From positions 2,914,001 through 2,978,000 of the forward strand of contig OX620685.1 of assembly GCA_951635545.1 (NCBI GenBank): a DNA stretch of 64,000 bases. The letters are read 5' to 3'. A program made the position numbers and the translations under genes. Origin of the DNA: CAG-873 sp910578365. GTDB lineage: Bacteria > Bacteroidota > Bacteroidia > Bacteroidales > Muribaculaceae. Shown piece after piece: positions 26,081 to 33,661 of this stretch. Under the pieces are notes generated by a model. The model did no database searches, was not told the origin of the DNA, and saw only the letters and a program-made list of their open reading frames with translations. Numbering within the stretch: position 1 is the stretch's first letter; each line of letters starts with the position of its first letter.

Positions 26081-27266
26081 GCCGTCGCTCGCCCCGGTTG
26101 TCGCTTACGGCAAACACCCGCACATCGCCTCCGTCGCGTACGCCCAGTTTGCGGCGCAGCGCATCGGCCTGCACGCCGAAGTTGCGTGCGGTTACCGAGG
26201 CCTTGGGCCAGCGCCGCGCAAAGCGTTTTATCTCCGACGACGAATACGGCAGAACCGCAATAATATCCAGACAGTTGCCCGGCAAAATGCCCGGAGCGGC
26301 TGTCTGTTTTTTTGTAAAATACAGCTGTGTGTTGGCTGCGAGTTTGGTCAGGCCGTAGCGTTGCGACAGCAGTTTCAGCGGAGCCGCTTTCATCACTGCG
26401 GGCCATGGTTCGAACAGTACGTTGCCGGGCTCGGGCATGCCATAGGTGGCTACAGCGGCCTGTTCGTCGGAGGCTGTGAACGCCTCGCACTGTATGCCGT
26501 GGGCGTGTATAGTGCAGGCTTGTATCACAGGCTCGCCGTCATAGCCGCGTTCGACTGTCACCACCAGCTCCTTGCACTCCGTGGTTGTGCCCACGGCCAT
26601 TATGTTCCTGACGCAGTCCAGCTCCGACAGCACATGGCTGATATCGAGCATCGGCGACAGCTTGGCTATATAGCGGGGGGCTACCTGCAGCATGCGCTCC
26701 TGCAAAATTGTAAGGTCGGGTTGGCAGTCGCGGAGGGCATACACACGGCTGCCGTCGTCGGCACGGCGGGCAGGGTCGATAAACAGGCAGTCCTGCGAGT
26801 CGGTTCCGGCCAGATTGAGCCAGTCGCGGCAGTCGGCACACAGCGCTTCCAGATTGTCGATACCCGAATTTGCAGCATTGAAAGCCAGAGCGTCAGCTAC
26901 TTCCGGCTGCCGTTCGATGGCGATTACCGCATCGCTCTTGCGCGCCAGATGCATGGCGTCGATGCCCAGACCCGATGTCAGGTCGGCTACTTTTTTGCCC
27001 GGTTCTATGAGCGAGGCATGGAAGCCGGCCAGACGGTCGGAGGTGGCCTGTTCGGCGTTTATGCCGCCCGGAAAATAGAATCGCGGGTCGGCTGCTAAAG
27101 TATCGGCAAACTTGGCGGCATACTTGCGCCTGCATTCAATCTGCAGTATGGCTGCCGAGGCATCGAGGCCGCCTACGAGCTTGCCACGCATTTTAAGCCG
27201 TAGCCTGGCGGGGTCGTCCGTGGCATGCTGCTGTATCCAGCTGAAAAATTCGTCGGAAAGATTCAT
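26064..27266 (-). CDS. class I SAM-dependent methyltransferase with THUMP-like C-terminal domain
   Basis: This protein of about 400 residues has KKVADLTSGLGIDAMHLARKSDAVIAIE, the SAM-binding motif I, and CLFIDPARRADDGSRV, a DPAR motif close to the DPPR/NPPY motifs of RNA methyltransferases. The C-terminal part (about 290-400, with LTKLAANTQLYFTKKQ and AVTARNFGVQADALRRKL) looks like the THUMP-like domain of this Bacteroidota family. It probably methylates RNA, but the site is unknown. The ATG at 27266 (MNLSDEFFSWIQ) is preferred over 27305, which lies in the pgk terminator region. Confidence 0.87.
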   Translation of the reverse strand: MNLSDEFFSWIQQHATDDPARLRLKMRGKLVGGLDASAAILQIECRRKYAAKFADTLAADPRFYFPGGINAEQATSDRLAGFHASLIEPGKKVADLTSGLGIDAMHLARKSDAVIAIERQPEVADALAFNAANSGIDNLEALCADCRDWLNLAGTDSQDCLFIDPARRADDGSRVYALRDCQPDLTILQERMLQVAPRYIAKLSPMLDISHVLSELDCVRNIMAVGTTTECKELVVTVERGYDGEPVIQACTIHAHGIQCEAFTASDEQAAVATYGMPEPGNVLFEPWPAVMKAAPLKLLSQRYGLTKLAANTQLYFTKKQTAAPGILPGNCLDIIAVLPYSSSEIKRFARRWPKASVTARNFGVQADALRRKLGVRDGGDVRVFAVSDNRGERRLIVAS

Positions 27267-27280
27267 ATAGAAATAAGAGA

Positions 27281-27309
27281 GGGTGTGTCGATAATATAAA
27301 GACACACCC
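27281..27309 (-). terminator. terminator of pgk
   Basis: GGGTGTGTC (27281-27289) is complementary to GACACACCC (27301-27309), a perfect 9-bp stem. It lies 27 bp past the pgk stop and just before the methyltransferase start, and is followed on the minus strand by a T-rich stretch. Confidence 0.75.
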
Positions 27310-27335
27310 CTATAATTATAATGTTTTGTTCAGGA

Positions 27336-28586
27336 TTATTCGCCCTTTATGGCAGCGATGCCGGGGAGAACCTTGCCTTCGATGGCTTCGAGCAGAGCGC
27401 CGCCGCCGGTCGATACATACGATACCTGGTCGGCCAGACCGAACTTGTTGATGCAGGCTACAGAGTCGCCGCCGCCAACGAGCGAGAAGGCACCGTTCTT
27501 TGTAGCTTCAACGATGGCATCGGCGATGGCACGGCTGCCGGCGGTGAAGTTATCGAATTCGAATACGCCTGCAGGGCCGTTCCACAGAATGGTCTTGCTG
27601 CCGCGGATGGCGTCGGCGAAAATCTTGCGGGTTTCGGGACCTGCATCCAGACCTTCCCAGCCTTCGGGTATGTCCATTACAGAGCAAACCCGGGTGTTGC
27701 AGTCGTTGCTGAAAGCGTCACCGGCTACACAGTCAACACCAAGTACCAGGTTTACACCTTTGGCCTTGGCCTTTTCGATGATGTCGAGAGCCAGCTGCAG
27801 CTTGTCGTTCTCGCACAGTGAGTCACCGACATTGCCGCCCATAGCCTTGGCGAAGGTGTAGGTCATGCCTCCGCAGAGAATGAGGTTGTCGACCTTGTCC
27901 ATGAGGTTTTCGATGATACCGATTTTGGTCGATACCTTTGAGCCGCCCATGATGGCGGTGAATGGACGCTTGATGTCCTTGAGGATATTGTCAACGGCGT
28001 TTACTTCCTTCTCCATGAGGTAGCCGAGCATCTTGTGGTCGGCGTCGAAATAATCGGCTATAACGGCGGTAGAAGCATGGCGGCGGTGTGCGGTGCCGAA
28101 TGCGTCGTTCACGTATACATCGGCGTAGCTTGCCAGAGTCTTGGCAAATTCTTTCTGACGTTCTTTCATTTCCTTCTTGGCTGCGTCGTAAGCGGGGTCT
28201 TCCTTGTCGATGCCTACGGGCTTGCCTTCTTCCTCGGGATAGAAGCGGAGGTTTTCGAGCAGCAGCACCTGACCGGGCTTGAGTTCCTTGGCCTGTTCGG
28301 CAGCCTTTGCGCAATCTTCGGCGAATTCAACCGGAGCGTCGAGAGCCTTGCTTACGGCATCCTTAATCTGTCCGAGCGAGAACTTGGCGTTTACCTTGCC
28401 TTTGGGTTTGCCCATGTGCGACATTATGATGAGTGCGCCACCATCGTTAAGAATTTTCTTGAGGGTGGGGAGGGCGCCGCGGATGCGGGTATCGTCGGTG
28501 ATGTTGCCGTTTTCATCCAGGGGCACATTGAAGTCAACGCGTACGATGGCTTTTTTGCCATTGAAGTTGAACTGATCGATAGTCAT
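27336..28586 (-). CDS. pgk: phosphoglycerate kinase
   Basis: This 416-residue glycolytic enzyme transfers phosphate from 1,3-bisphosphoglycerate to ADP. The substrate-binding start KKAIVRVDFNVPLDENGNITDDTRI is present. HMGKPKG, NDAFGTAHRRHAS and AIMGGSKVSTKI follow. The ATP-site WNGPAGVFE and the terminal GGGDSVACINKFG are also visible. Synonymous codons and spacing look ordinary. It stands alone between its own promoter and terminator. Confidence 0.98.
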   Translation of the reverse strand: MTIDQFNFNGKKAIVRVDFNVPLDENGNITDDTRIRGALPTLKKILNDGGALIIMSHMGKPKGKVNAKFSLGQIKDAVSKALDAPVEFAEDCAKAAEQAKELKPGQVLLLENLRFYPEEEGKPVGIDKEDPAYDAAKKEMKERQKEFAKTLASYADVYVNDAFGTAHRRHASTAVIADYFDADHKMLGYLMEKEVNAVDNILKDIKRPFTAIMGGSKVSTKIGIIENLMDKVDNLILCGGMTYTFAKAMGGNVGDSLCENDKLQLALDIIEKAKAKGVNLVLGVDCVAGDAFSNDCNTRVCSVMDIPEGWEGLDAGPETRKIFADAIRGSKTILWNGPAGVFEFDNFTAGSRAIADAIVEATKNGAFSLVGGGDSVACINKFGLADQVSYVSTGGGALLEAIEGKVLPGIAAIKGE

Positions 28587-28644
28587 GGTTAATAAGTTTT
28601 ATGTTTGGTTTTTATTGTATTTGCCGGAATTTGTTTTCGACATA

Positions 28645-28652
28645 CAAAATTA
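28645..28652 (-). promoter_or_regulatory. -7 promoter element for pgk
   Basis: On the minus strand TAATTTTG matches TAnnTTTG, about 60 nt before the ATG, leaving an AT-rich leader. Confidence 0.55.
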
Positions 28653-28692
28653 CGCTTTTTTTATGAGAAAAGTTTGTGCGCTAATCAAAAAA

Positions 28693-29526
28693 TTATTTAA
28701 AACCGTTTTCGCGGAGCAGAGTGTCCATTTCTCCGGCCAGTTTTTTTGCGGCCTCTCCGGCAGCCTGGGCAAAGTCTTCGCCCGACGATGCGTAAATGAT
28801 GCCGCGCGACGAGTTCACCAGCAGGCCGCATTCATCGGGCAGCAGGCCGTAGCGTACTACCTCTTCGAGGCTGCCGCCCTGAGCGCCTACACCGGGTACC
28901 AGCAGGAAGTTGCGCTGCGCTATCTTGCGCACATCGGCTATGAGTTCGCCGCGGGTGGCGCCTACCACATACATCATGTTTACGGGCGAGCCCCAGCGCT
29001 GTGAGCGGAAAAGCACACGCTCGAACAGGCGGTGTCCGTGCTTGTCTTCCATCAGCTCGAAATCTTCGTAGCCTTTGTTGCTGGTAAGGGCCAGCAGCAC
29101 GGTCCATTTGTCGTCGTAGGCGGTGAAGGGAGTCACTGAGTCGGCGCCCATGTAGGGGGCTACGGTCACGGCGTCGGCACCGAGAGTTTCAAAGAGGCTG
29201 CGGGCATACATGGCTGCAGTGTTGCCGATGTCGCCGCGCTTGGCATCGGCTATCACAAACTGGTCGGGATAATTTTCCTTGATGTATTTCACCGTCATAT
29301 CGAGGGCTTTCATGCCTTCAATGCCCTCGCTTTCGTAGAAAGCCAGATTAGGCTTGTATGCCACGGTATAGGGGGCAGTGGCATCGATAATGGCTTTGTT
29401 GAAAGCGAAAATGGGGTTTTCCTCCTTGAGAAGGTGAGCCGGCAGTTTCTTGATGTCAGGGTCGAGTCCCACGCAGAGGAACGAGCCCTTGCTGCGGATG
29501 TTTTCTATAAGTTCGGTACGTTTCAT
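28693..29526 (-). CDS. pyrF: orotidine 5'-phosphate decarboxylase (type 2)
   Basis: This 277-residue enzyme makes UMP. The long type has FLCVGLDPDIKKLPAHL at the start, YKPNLAFYE, VIADAKRGDIGNTA (the catalytic Lys-Asp network), VAPYMGADSVTPF and LVPGVGAQGGS. The ATG at 29526 (MKRTELIENIRSKG) is at the family start. The frame extending to 29619 adds unrelated residues. It lies 52 bp after prfA and may share its transcript. Confidence 0.96.
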   Translation of the reverse strand: MKRTELIENIRSKGSFLCVGLDPDIKKLPAHLLKEENPIFAFNKAIIDATAPYTVAYKPNLAFYESEGIEGMKALDMTVKYIKENYPDQFVIADAKRGDIGNTAAMYARSLFETLGADAVTVAPYMGADSVTPFTAYDDKWTVLLALTSNKGYEDFELMEDKHGHRLFERVLFRSQRWGSPVNMMYVVGATRGELIADVRKIAQRNFLLVPGVGAQGGSLEEVVRYGLLPDECGLLVNSSRGIIYASSGEDFAQAAGEAAKKLAGEMDTLLRENGFK

Positions 29527-29578
29527 GTATATTATGAGCTTGTTTAAAAATGTCACTGACATGGAGGTCAGTTGCAGG

Positions 29579-30688
29579 TTACAGTTCGGCTGCTTTGAGT
29601 TTTTCGGCGTTTTCGGCAATGGTTAGCTGGTCGATTACGTCCTGGATGTCGCCGTCGACGAATGCCTGCAGATTGTAAATGGTGTAGTTTATGCGGTGGT
29701 CGGTGATACGTCCCTGCGGATAATTGTAGGTACGAATCTTGGCGCTGCGGTCGCCGGTGCTGACCATGGTCTTGCGGCGCGATGCAATGTCGTCGATGTA
29801 TTTCTGGTGTTCCTTGTCGTAGATGAAGGTGCGCAGTCGCGAGAGGGCTCTCTCCTTGTTTTTTGGCTGGTCGCGTGTTTCGGTACACTCTATGAGTATT
29901 TCTTCGGTTTCGCCGGTGTTGGGGTTCTTCCACATATAGCGCAGTCGCACGCCCGATTCCACTTTGTTCACGTTCTGTCCGCCGGCGCCGCCGCTGCGGA
30001 AGGTATCCCATTTTATTTCGCCTTCGTTGATTTCCACGTCAAATGGCTCCGCCTCGGGCAATACCGCCACTGTAGCAGCCGATGTGTGTACACGGCCCTG
30101 GGTTTCGGTGGCCGGCACACGCTGTACGCGGTGTACTCCGCTTTCGTATTTGAGGGTGCCGTACACACTGTCGCCGGTCACCGACAGCACTATTTCCTTG
30201 TAGCCGCCTGCGGCGCCTTCGCTGGCCGATGTAACGGCAACTGACCAACCTTTGCTCTCGCAGTATTTCATGTACATTTTGCAAAGGTCACCGGCGAATA
30301 TCGCAGCCTCGTCGCCTCCGGTGCCTCCGCGTATTTCAAGAATGGCGTTCTTGGAGTCCTCGGGGTCGGCAGGTATGAGCAGCAGCTTGATTTCTTCTTC
30401 CATTACAGGGATTTCGCGGCGAGCGTTGTCGAGTTGTTCTCGGGCCATCTCGCGCATTTCGGGGTCCTGTTCGCTTTCGAGCAACAGGCGTGCTTCATCG
30501 GCATTGTCCAGCAAGGTGCGGTAGCGCCTTGCCGCGGCGGTAAGCTTCTCCAGGTCTTTGTATTCTTTGGTCAGGCGCACATATCGCTTCATGTCGGCGA
30601 TTACCGCCGGGTCGGTGATGAGGGTACCTATTTCCTCAAAACGTGCTTCAATGCCGTTCAGGCGCTGAAGGAGTGAATTTTCAATCAT
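29579..30688 (-). CDS. prfA: peptide chain release factor 1
   Basis: This 369-residue protein terminates translation at UAA and UAG. The peptidyl-hydrolysis GGQ motif is in SGGAGGQNVNKVES (about 235-248). The codon-recognition region has VPATETQGRVHTSAATVAV, with the PxT-type anticodon motif PAT seen in RF1. The N-terminal coiled domain (1-100) is complete. Confidence 0.97.
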   Translation of the reverse strand: MIENSLLQRLNGIEARFEEIGTLITDPAVIADMKRYVRLTKEYKDLEKLTAAARRYRTLLDNADEARLLLESEQDPEMREMAREQLDNARREIPVMEEEIKLLLIPADPEDSKNAILEIRGGTGGDEAAIFAGDLCKMYMKYCESKGWSVAVTSASEGAAGGYKEIVLSVTGDSVYGTLKYESGVHRVQRVPATETQGRVHTSAATVAVLPEAEPFDVEINEGEIKWDTFRSGGAGGQNVNKVESGVRLRYMWKNPNTGETEEILIECTETRDQPKNKERALSRLRTFIYDKEHQKYIDDIASRRKTMVSTGDRSAKIRTYNYPQGRITDHRINYTIYNLQAFVDGDIQDVIDQLTIAENAEKLKAAEL

Positions 30689-30713
30689 TTTTCGACTGTT
30701 TCGTTATTGATTG

Positions 30714-30721
30714 CAAAGTTA
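30714..30721 (-). promoter_or_regulatory. -7 promoter element for prfA
   Basis: On the minus strand TAACTTTG, 26 nt before the prfA ATG. It is divergent from the plus-strand element at 30735-30742. Confidence 0.6.
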
Positions 30722-30734
30722 CTAATTTTTTTTG

Positions 30735-30742
30735 TAATTTTG
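30735..30742 (+). promoter_or_regulatory. -7 promoter element for the barrel protein / phosphoethanolamine transferase pair
   Basis: TAATTTTG fits TAnnTTTG and would give a leader of about 75 nt before the ATG at 30823. The preceding AT-rich run is shared with the prfA promoter. Confidence 0.5.
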
Positions 30743-30822
30743 GGCGTTTGGCATAAAACACTGCGTATGCCTGATTTGTTAAATATGTGACAATAGGTTT
30801 ATTCTATCACATTCACCACATT

Positions 30823-31989
30823 ATGAAGCATCTGATTTCCATATTACTGAGCCTGCTGTCTGCGCTGCCTTTGCTGGCCGGGCAGACAGCCGATTCCATT
30901 GCTTCGGTGAGCAGCGCCGGCAGTGATACCGTAGCCGTGAAAAAGAATATCATTCGCAAAATTATCGACTATTTCGACAATACCAACAAGCCGCACCCCG
31001 ACAAACCTTTCGATGTCAGCTTTATAGGAGGTCCGTATTATTCGTCGGACACTAAATTCGGCATCGGCCTTGTGGCAGCGGGCATGTACCGTTGTCATGG
31101 TGTGGACAGCCTGCTGCCCAAGTCGAACGTATCGTTGTATCTGAAGGCTACTACAAGCTTGTTTTTCCAGCTTGGTGTGGAGGGTACCAACATATTCCGC
31201 GGCGACCGCCGCCTGCACTACGACGTGAACTTCTCGTCGGTAAAGTCGAAATTCTGGGGTATCGGCTATGATATGAATGTCGACGATGCCAACGAATCGA
31301 ATTACAAGTATCTGGCCTCGAGTGCCACTGCCGATTTTACATGGAAACTTGCCGACGGGCTGTACCTTGGGCCGCGGGTGGACTTCGAGTATGTCAACGG
31401 CCGCAAGTTCGGCAAACCGTGGCTGTGGGATGGCGAGGACAAGCGTACGTTCAACTTCGGAGTTGGATTCACGGTGATATACGACACCCGCGACGACCTC
31501 AATAATGCCTATCGCGGAGTGTACATGAGGTTCAACCAGCAGTTTAATCCGCGCTTTATGCTCAACCGCAACGCATTTTCAATGAGCGAACTTACCTTCA
31601 GTGCGTACAGGCAGCTATGGAAGGGCGCGGTGCTGGCCGGAGATTTCCATACACGCCTCACCTACGGCAACACACCCTGGGGGCTGTTGTCGACTTTCGG
31701 AGGCAGCGACGACATGCGCGGCTACTACGAAGGCCGCTACCGCGACAAATGTGTCATTACAGGCTGTGTGGAGCTACGCCAGCATGTATGGCGCCGCAAC
31801 GGACTGGTGGCCTGGGTTGGAGCGGGCACGGTATTCGACCGCTTCGAATCGTTGCGCTGGCGCAAGGTGCTGCCGAACTACGGCATAGGCTACCGCTGGG
31901 AATTCAAACATAGGGTTAACGTGCGGCTCGACCTCGGATTCGGCCGCCATTGCAAAGGATTCATATTTTCGATAAATGAAGCTTTCTGA
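30823..31989 (+). CDS. BamA/TamA-type outer membrane beta-barrel protein
   Basis: This 388-residue protein has a signal peptide (MKHLISILLSLLSALPLLAG) and a barrel rich in alternating strands, such as YYSSDTKFGIGLVAAGMY, GLYLGPRVDFEYV and NVRLDLGFGRHCKGFIFSINEAF. The last stretch ends in aromatic Phe, as outer membrane proteins do. The strand content and GDFHTRLTYGNTPWGLLSTFGG, DDMRGYYEGRYRDK resemble the surface-antigen (Omp85) barrel, including the RGY-type motif. There are no POTRA domains, so it is not BamA itself. It overlaps the next gene by 14 nt, suggesting a shared function at the cell surface. Confidence 0.8.
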   Translation: MKHLISILLSLLSALPLLAGQTADSIASVSSAGSDTVAVKKNIIRKIIDYFDNTNKPHPDKPFDVSFIGGPYYSSDTKFGIGLVAAGMYRCHGVDSLLPKSNVSLYLKATTSLFFQLGVEGTNIFRGDRRLHYDVNFSSVKSKFWGIGYDMNVDDANESNYKYLASSATADFTWKLADGLYLGPRVDFEYVNGRKFGKPWLWDGEDKRTFNFGVGFTVIYDTRDDLNNAYRGVYMRFNQQFNPRFMLNRNAFSMSELTFSAYRQLWKGAVLAGDFHTRLTYGNTPWGLLSTFGGSDDMRGYYEGRYRDKCVITGCVELRQHVWRRNGLVAWVGAGTVFDRFESLRWRKVLPNYGIGYRWEFKHRVNVRLDLGFGRHCKGFIFSINEAF

Positions 31990-33661
31990 ACGCATATTGT
32001 CGCCATGGCCGTTACTGTGGATATATCCGTTGCTGCTGGTGATACCGAATGTGTGGCTTGCTCTGAGTGAGCCATGGGCGCTGTTGTCGAAGCTTACCGG
32101 AATAGTGTTGCCGCTTGGACTGTACTATGTAGTGATGGGCCTGTGCCGGCGTAGCGGACTTGCGGTGCTGCTTAGTCTGCCTGTGGCTGTGCTGTGCGCT
32201 TTCCAAATTGTGTTGCTGTATCTGTACGGCGAGTCGATTATAGCCATCGACATGTTTATGAATGTGGCCACCACCAATGTGGGCGAGGTGACCGAGTTGC
32301 TGAGTAATTTATGGAAGGCCATAGCCACAGTGCTGGTGCTGTATTTGCCGCCGCTGGCGCTGGGTGTGTATCTGCTCATGCGCGGGCGCTGTGCCGAAGC
32401 GGCTCAGCTGCGCCATGCGCGTGTGGCCGGCATTACACTGGTGTCTGTAGGTCTGGCGCTTGCCGCCGGTGCATACAGCACGGCCGACCGCTACAGCATG
32501 CGCCGCGAACTCTTTCCGCTGAATGTGGTGTGCAACCTGTGCGAGGCCGTGAACCGGGTCAATCAGGCCGAGGGATACTTCGACAGCTCGCGCAACTTCA
32601 GATTCCACGCCGTGAGCCTCCGATCCGATTCGGTGCCCGAGGTATATGTGCTGGTGATTGGTGAAACTTCGAGGGCCGACAACTGGCAGCTGTTCGGCTA
32701 TGACCGCTCGAACAATCCACGTCTGTCAGTACGCGACGGCCTGCTGTACTATCCATATACGCTTTCGGAGAGCAACACCACGCACAAGTCCGTGCCTATG
32801 CTGCTGTCGAATCTCAGAGCCGACAATTTCGGCGACTCGGTGTACAGGGTTAAAAGCATTTTCGAGGTATTCAACGAGGTTGGAGTGCGGACTCTGTTTC
32901 TGTCCAACCAGGCAGAGAACCACTCGTATATCGATTTCTTCTCTTCGCAAGCCGACGAATGTCGTCGTTTATGCGACGACGGAGCGCTTCATCACGACCA
33001 TGAATTGCTTGGACAGTTGCGGCAGTACCTCGATAGCTGCAGTTCAAGCCGTGTGTTCGTGACCATGCACACTTATGGTTCGCATTACTGCTACCACGAG
33101 CGATATACTTCGGATTTCCGGCGTTTTACTCCCGACGACGCCACGGTGGCCACCGCACGCAACCGTGCCGACTTGCTGAATGCTTACGATAATAGCATAC
33201 TTTACACTGATGCTCTGTTAGACAGTGTGATAGATATTCTCGACAGCAGCGGTTGCCGCTCGGTGATGCTCTATACCTCCGACCACGGCGAGGATATATT
33301 CGACGACTACAGGCAACGCTTTCTGCATGCCTCGCCCACGCCCACTTTCTGGCAGTTGCATGTGCCTGCGCTGATGTGGATGTCGGCACAGTTCCGCAGC
33401 GCCTATCCCGGATTATTCGAAGCAGCATCCGGCAACCGCGGCAAGCAGGTATCATCCACCGCAAGCGTATTCGACACACTGCTCGACCTCGCCGGAATAG
33501 CCGCCGACGGTCACCGTCCCGGGCAATCGCTGTGCAATCCATGCTATAAGGAACCGGTGCGACGTTACCTCAACGACTACAACGAGGGGGTGGAACTCGA
33601 CCGCAGCGGCCTGCGGGCTCCTGATTTCGTGATGCTGCAACGCAGCGGCTTCTACAAGTAG
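31976..33661 (+). CDS. EptA/CptA-like phosphoethanolamine transferase
   Basis: This 561-residue inner-membrane enzyme has five hydrophobic helices in the first 170 residues, then a periplasmic sulfatase-fold domain. The metal and nucleophile signs are VIGETSRADNWQLFGYDRSNNP and ESNTTHKSVPML (candidate nucleophile Thr). The later Asp and His ligands are in YTSDHGEDIFDD. Relatives add phosphoethanolamine to lipid A or core sugars, which changes susceptibility to cationic peptides. The exact acceptor is unknown. It ends in a 10-bp convergent overlap with uvrA. Confidence 0.9.
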   Translation: MKLSERILSPWPLLWIYPLLLVIPNVWLALSEPWALLSKLTGIVLPLGLYYVVMGLCRRSGLAVLLSLPVAVLCAFQIVLLYLYGESIIAIDMFMNVATTNVGEVTELLSNLWKAIATVLVLYLPPLALGVYLLMRGRCAEAAQLRHARVAGITLVSVGLALAAGAYSTADRYSMRRELFPLNVVCNLCEAVNRVNQAEGYFDSSRNFRFHAVSLRSDSVPEVYVLVIGETSRADNWQLFGYDRSNNPRLSVRDGLLYYPYTLSESNTTHKSVPMLLSNLRADNFGDSVYRVKSIFEVFNEVGVRTLFLSNQAENHSYIDFFSSQADECRRLCDDGALHHDHELLGQLRQYLDSCSSSRVFVTMHTYGSHYCYHERYTSDFRRFTPDDATVATARNRADLLNAYDNSILYTDALLDSVIDILDSSGCRSVMLYTSDHGEDIFDDYRQRFLHASPTPTFWQLHVPALMWMSAQFRSAYPGLFEAASGNRGKQVSSTASVFDTLLDLAGIAADGHRPGQSLCNPCYKEPVRRYLNDYNEGVELDRSGLRAPDFVMLQRSGFYK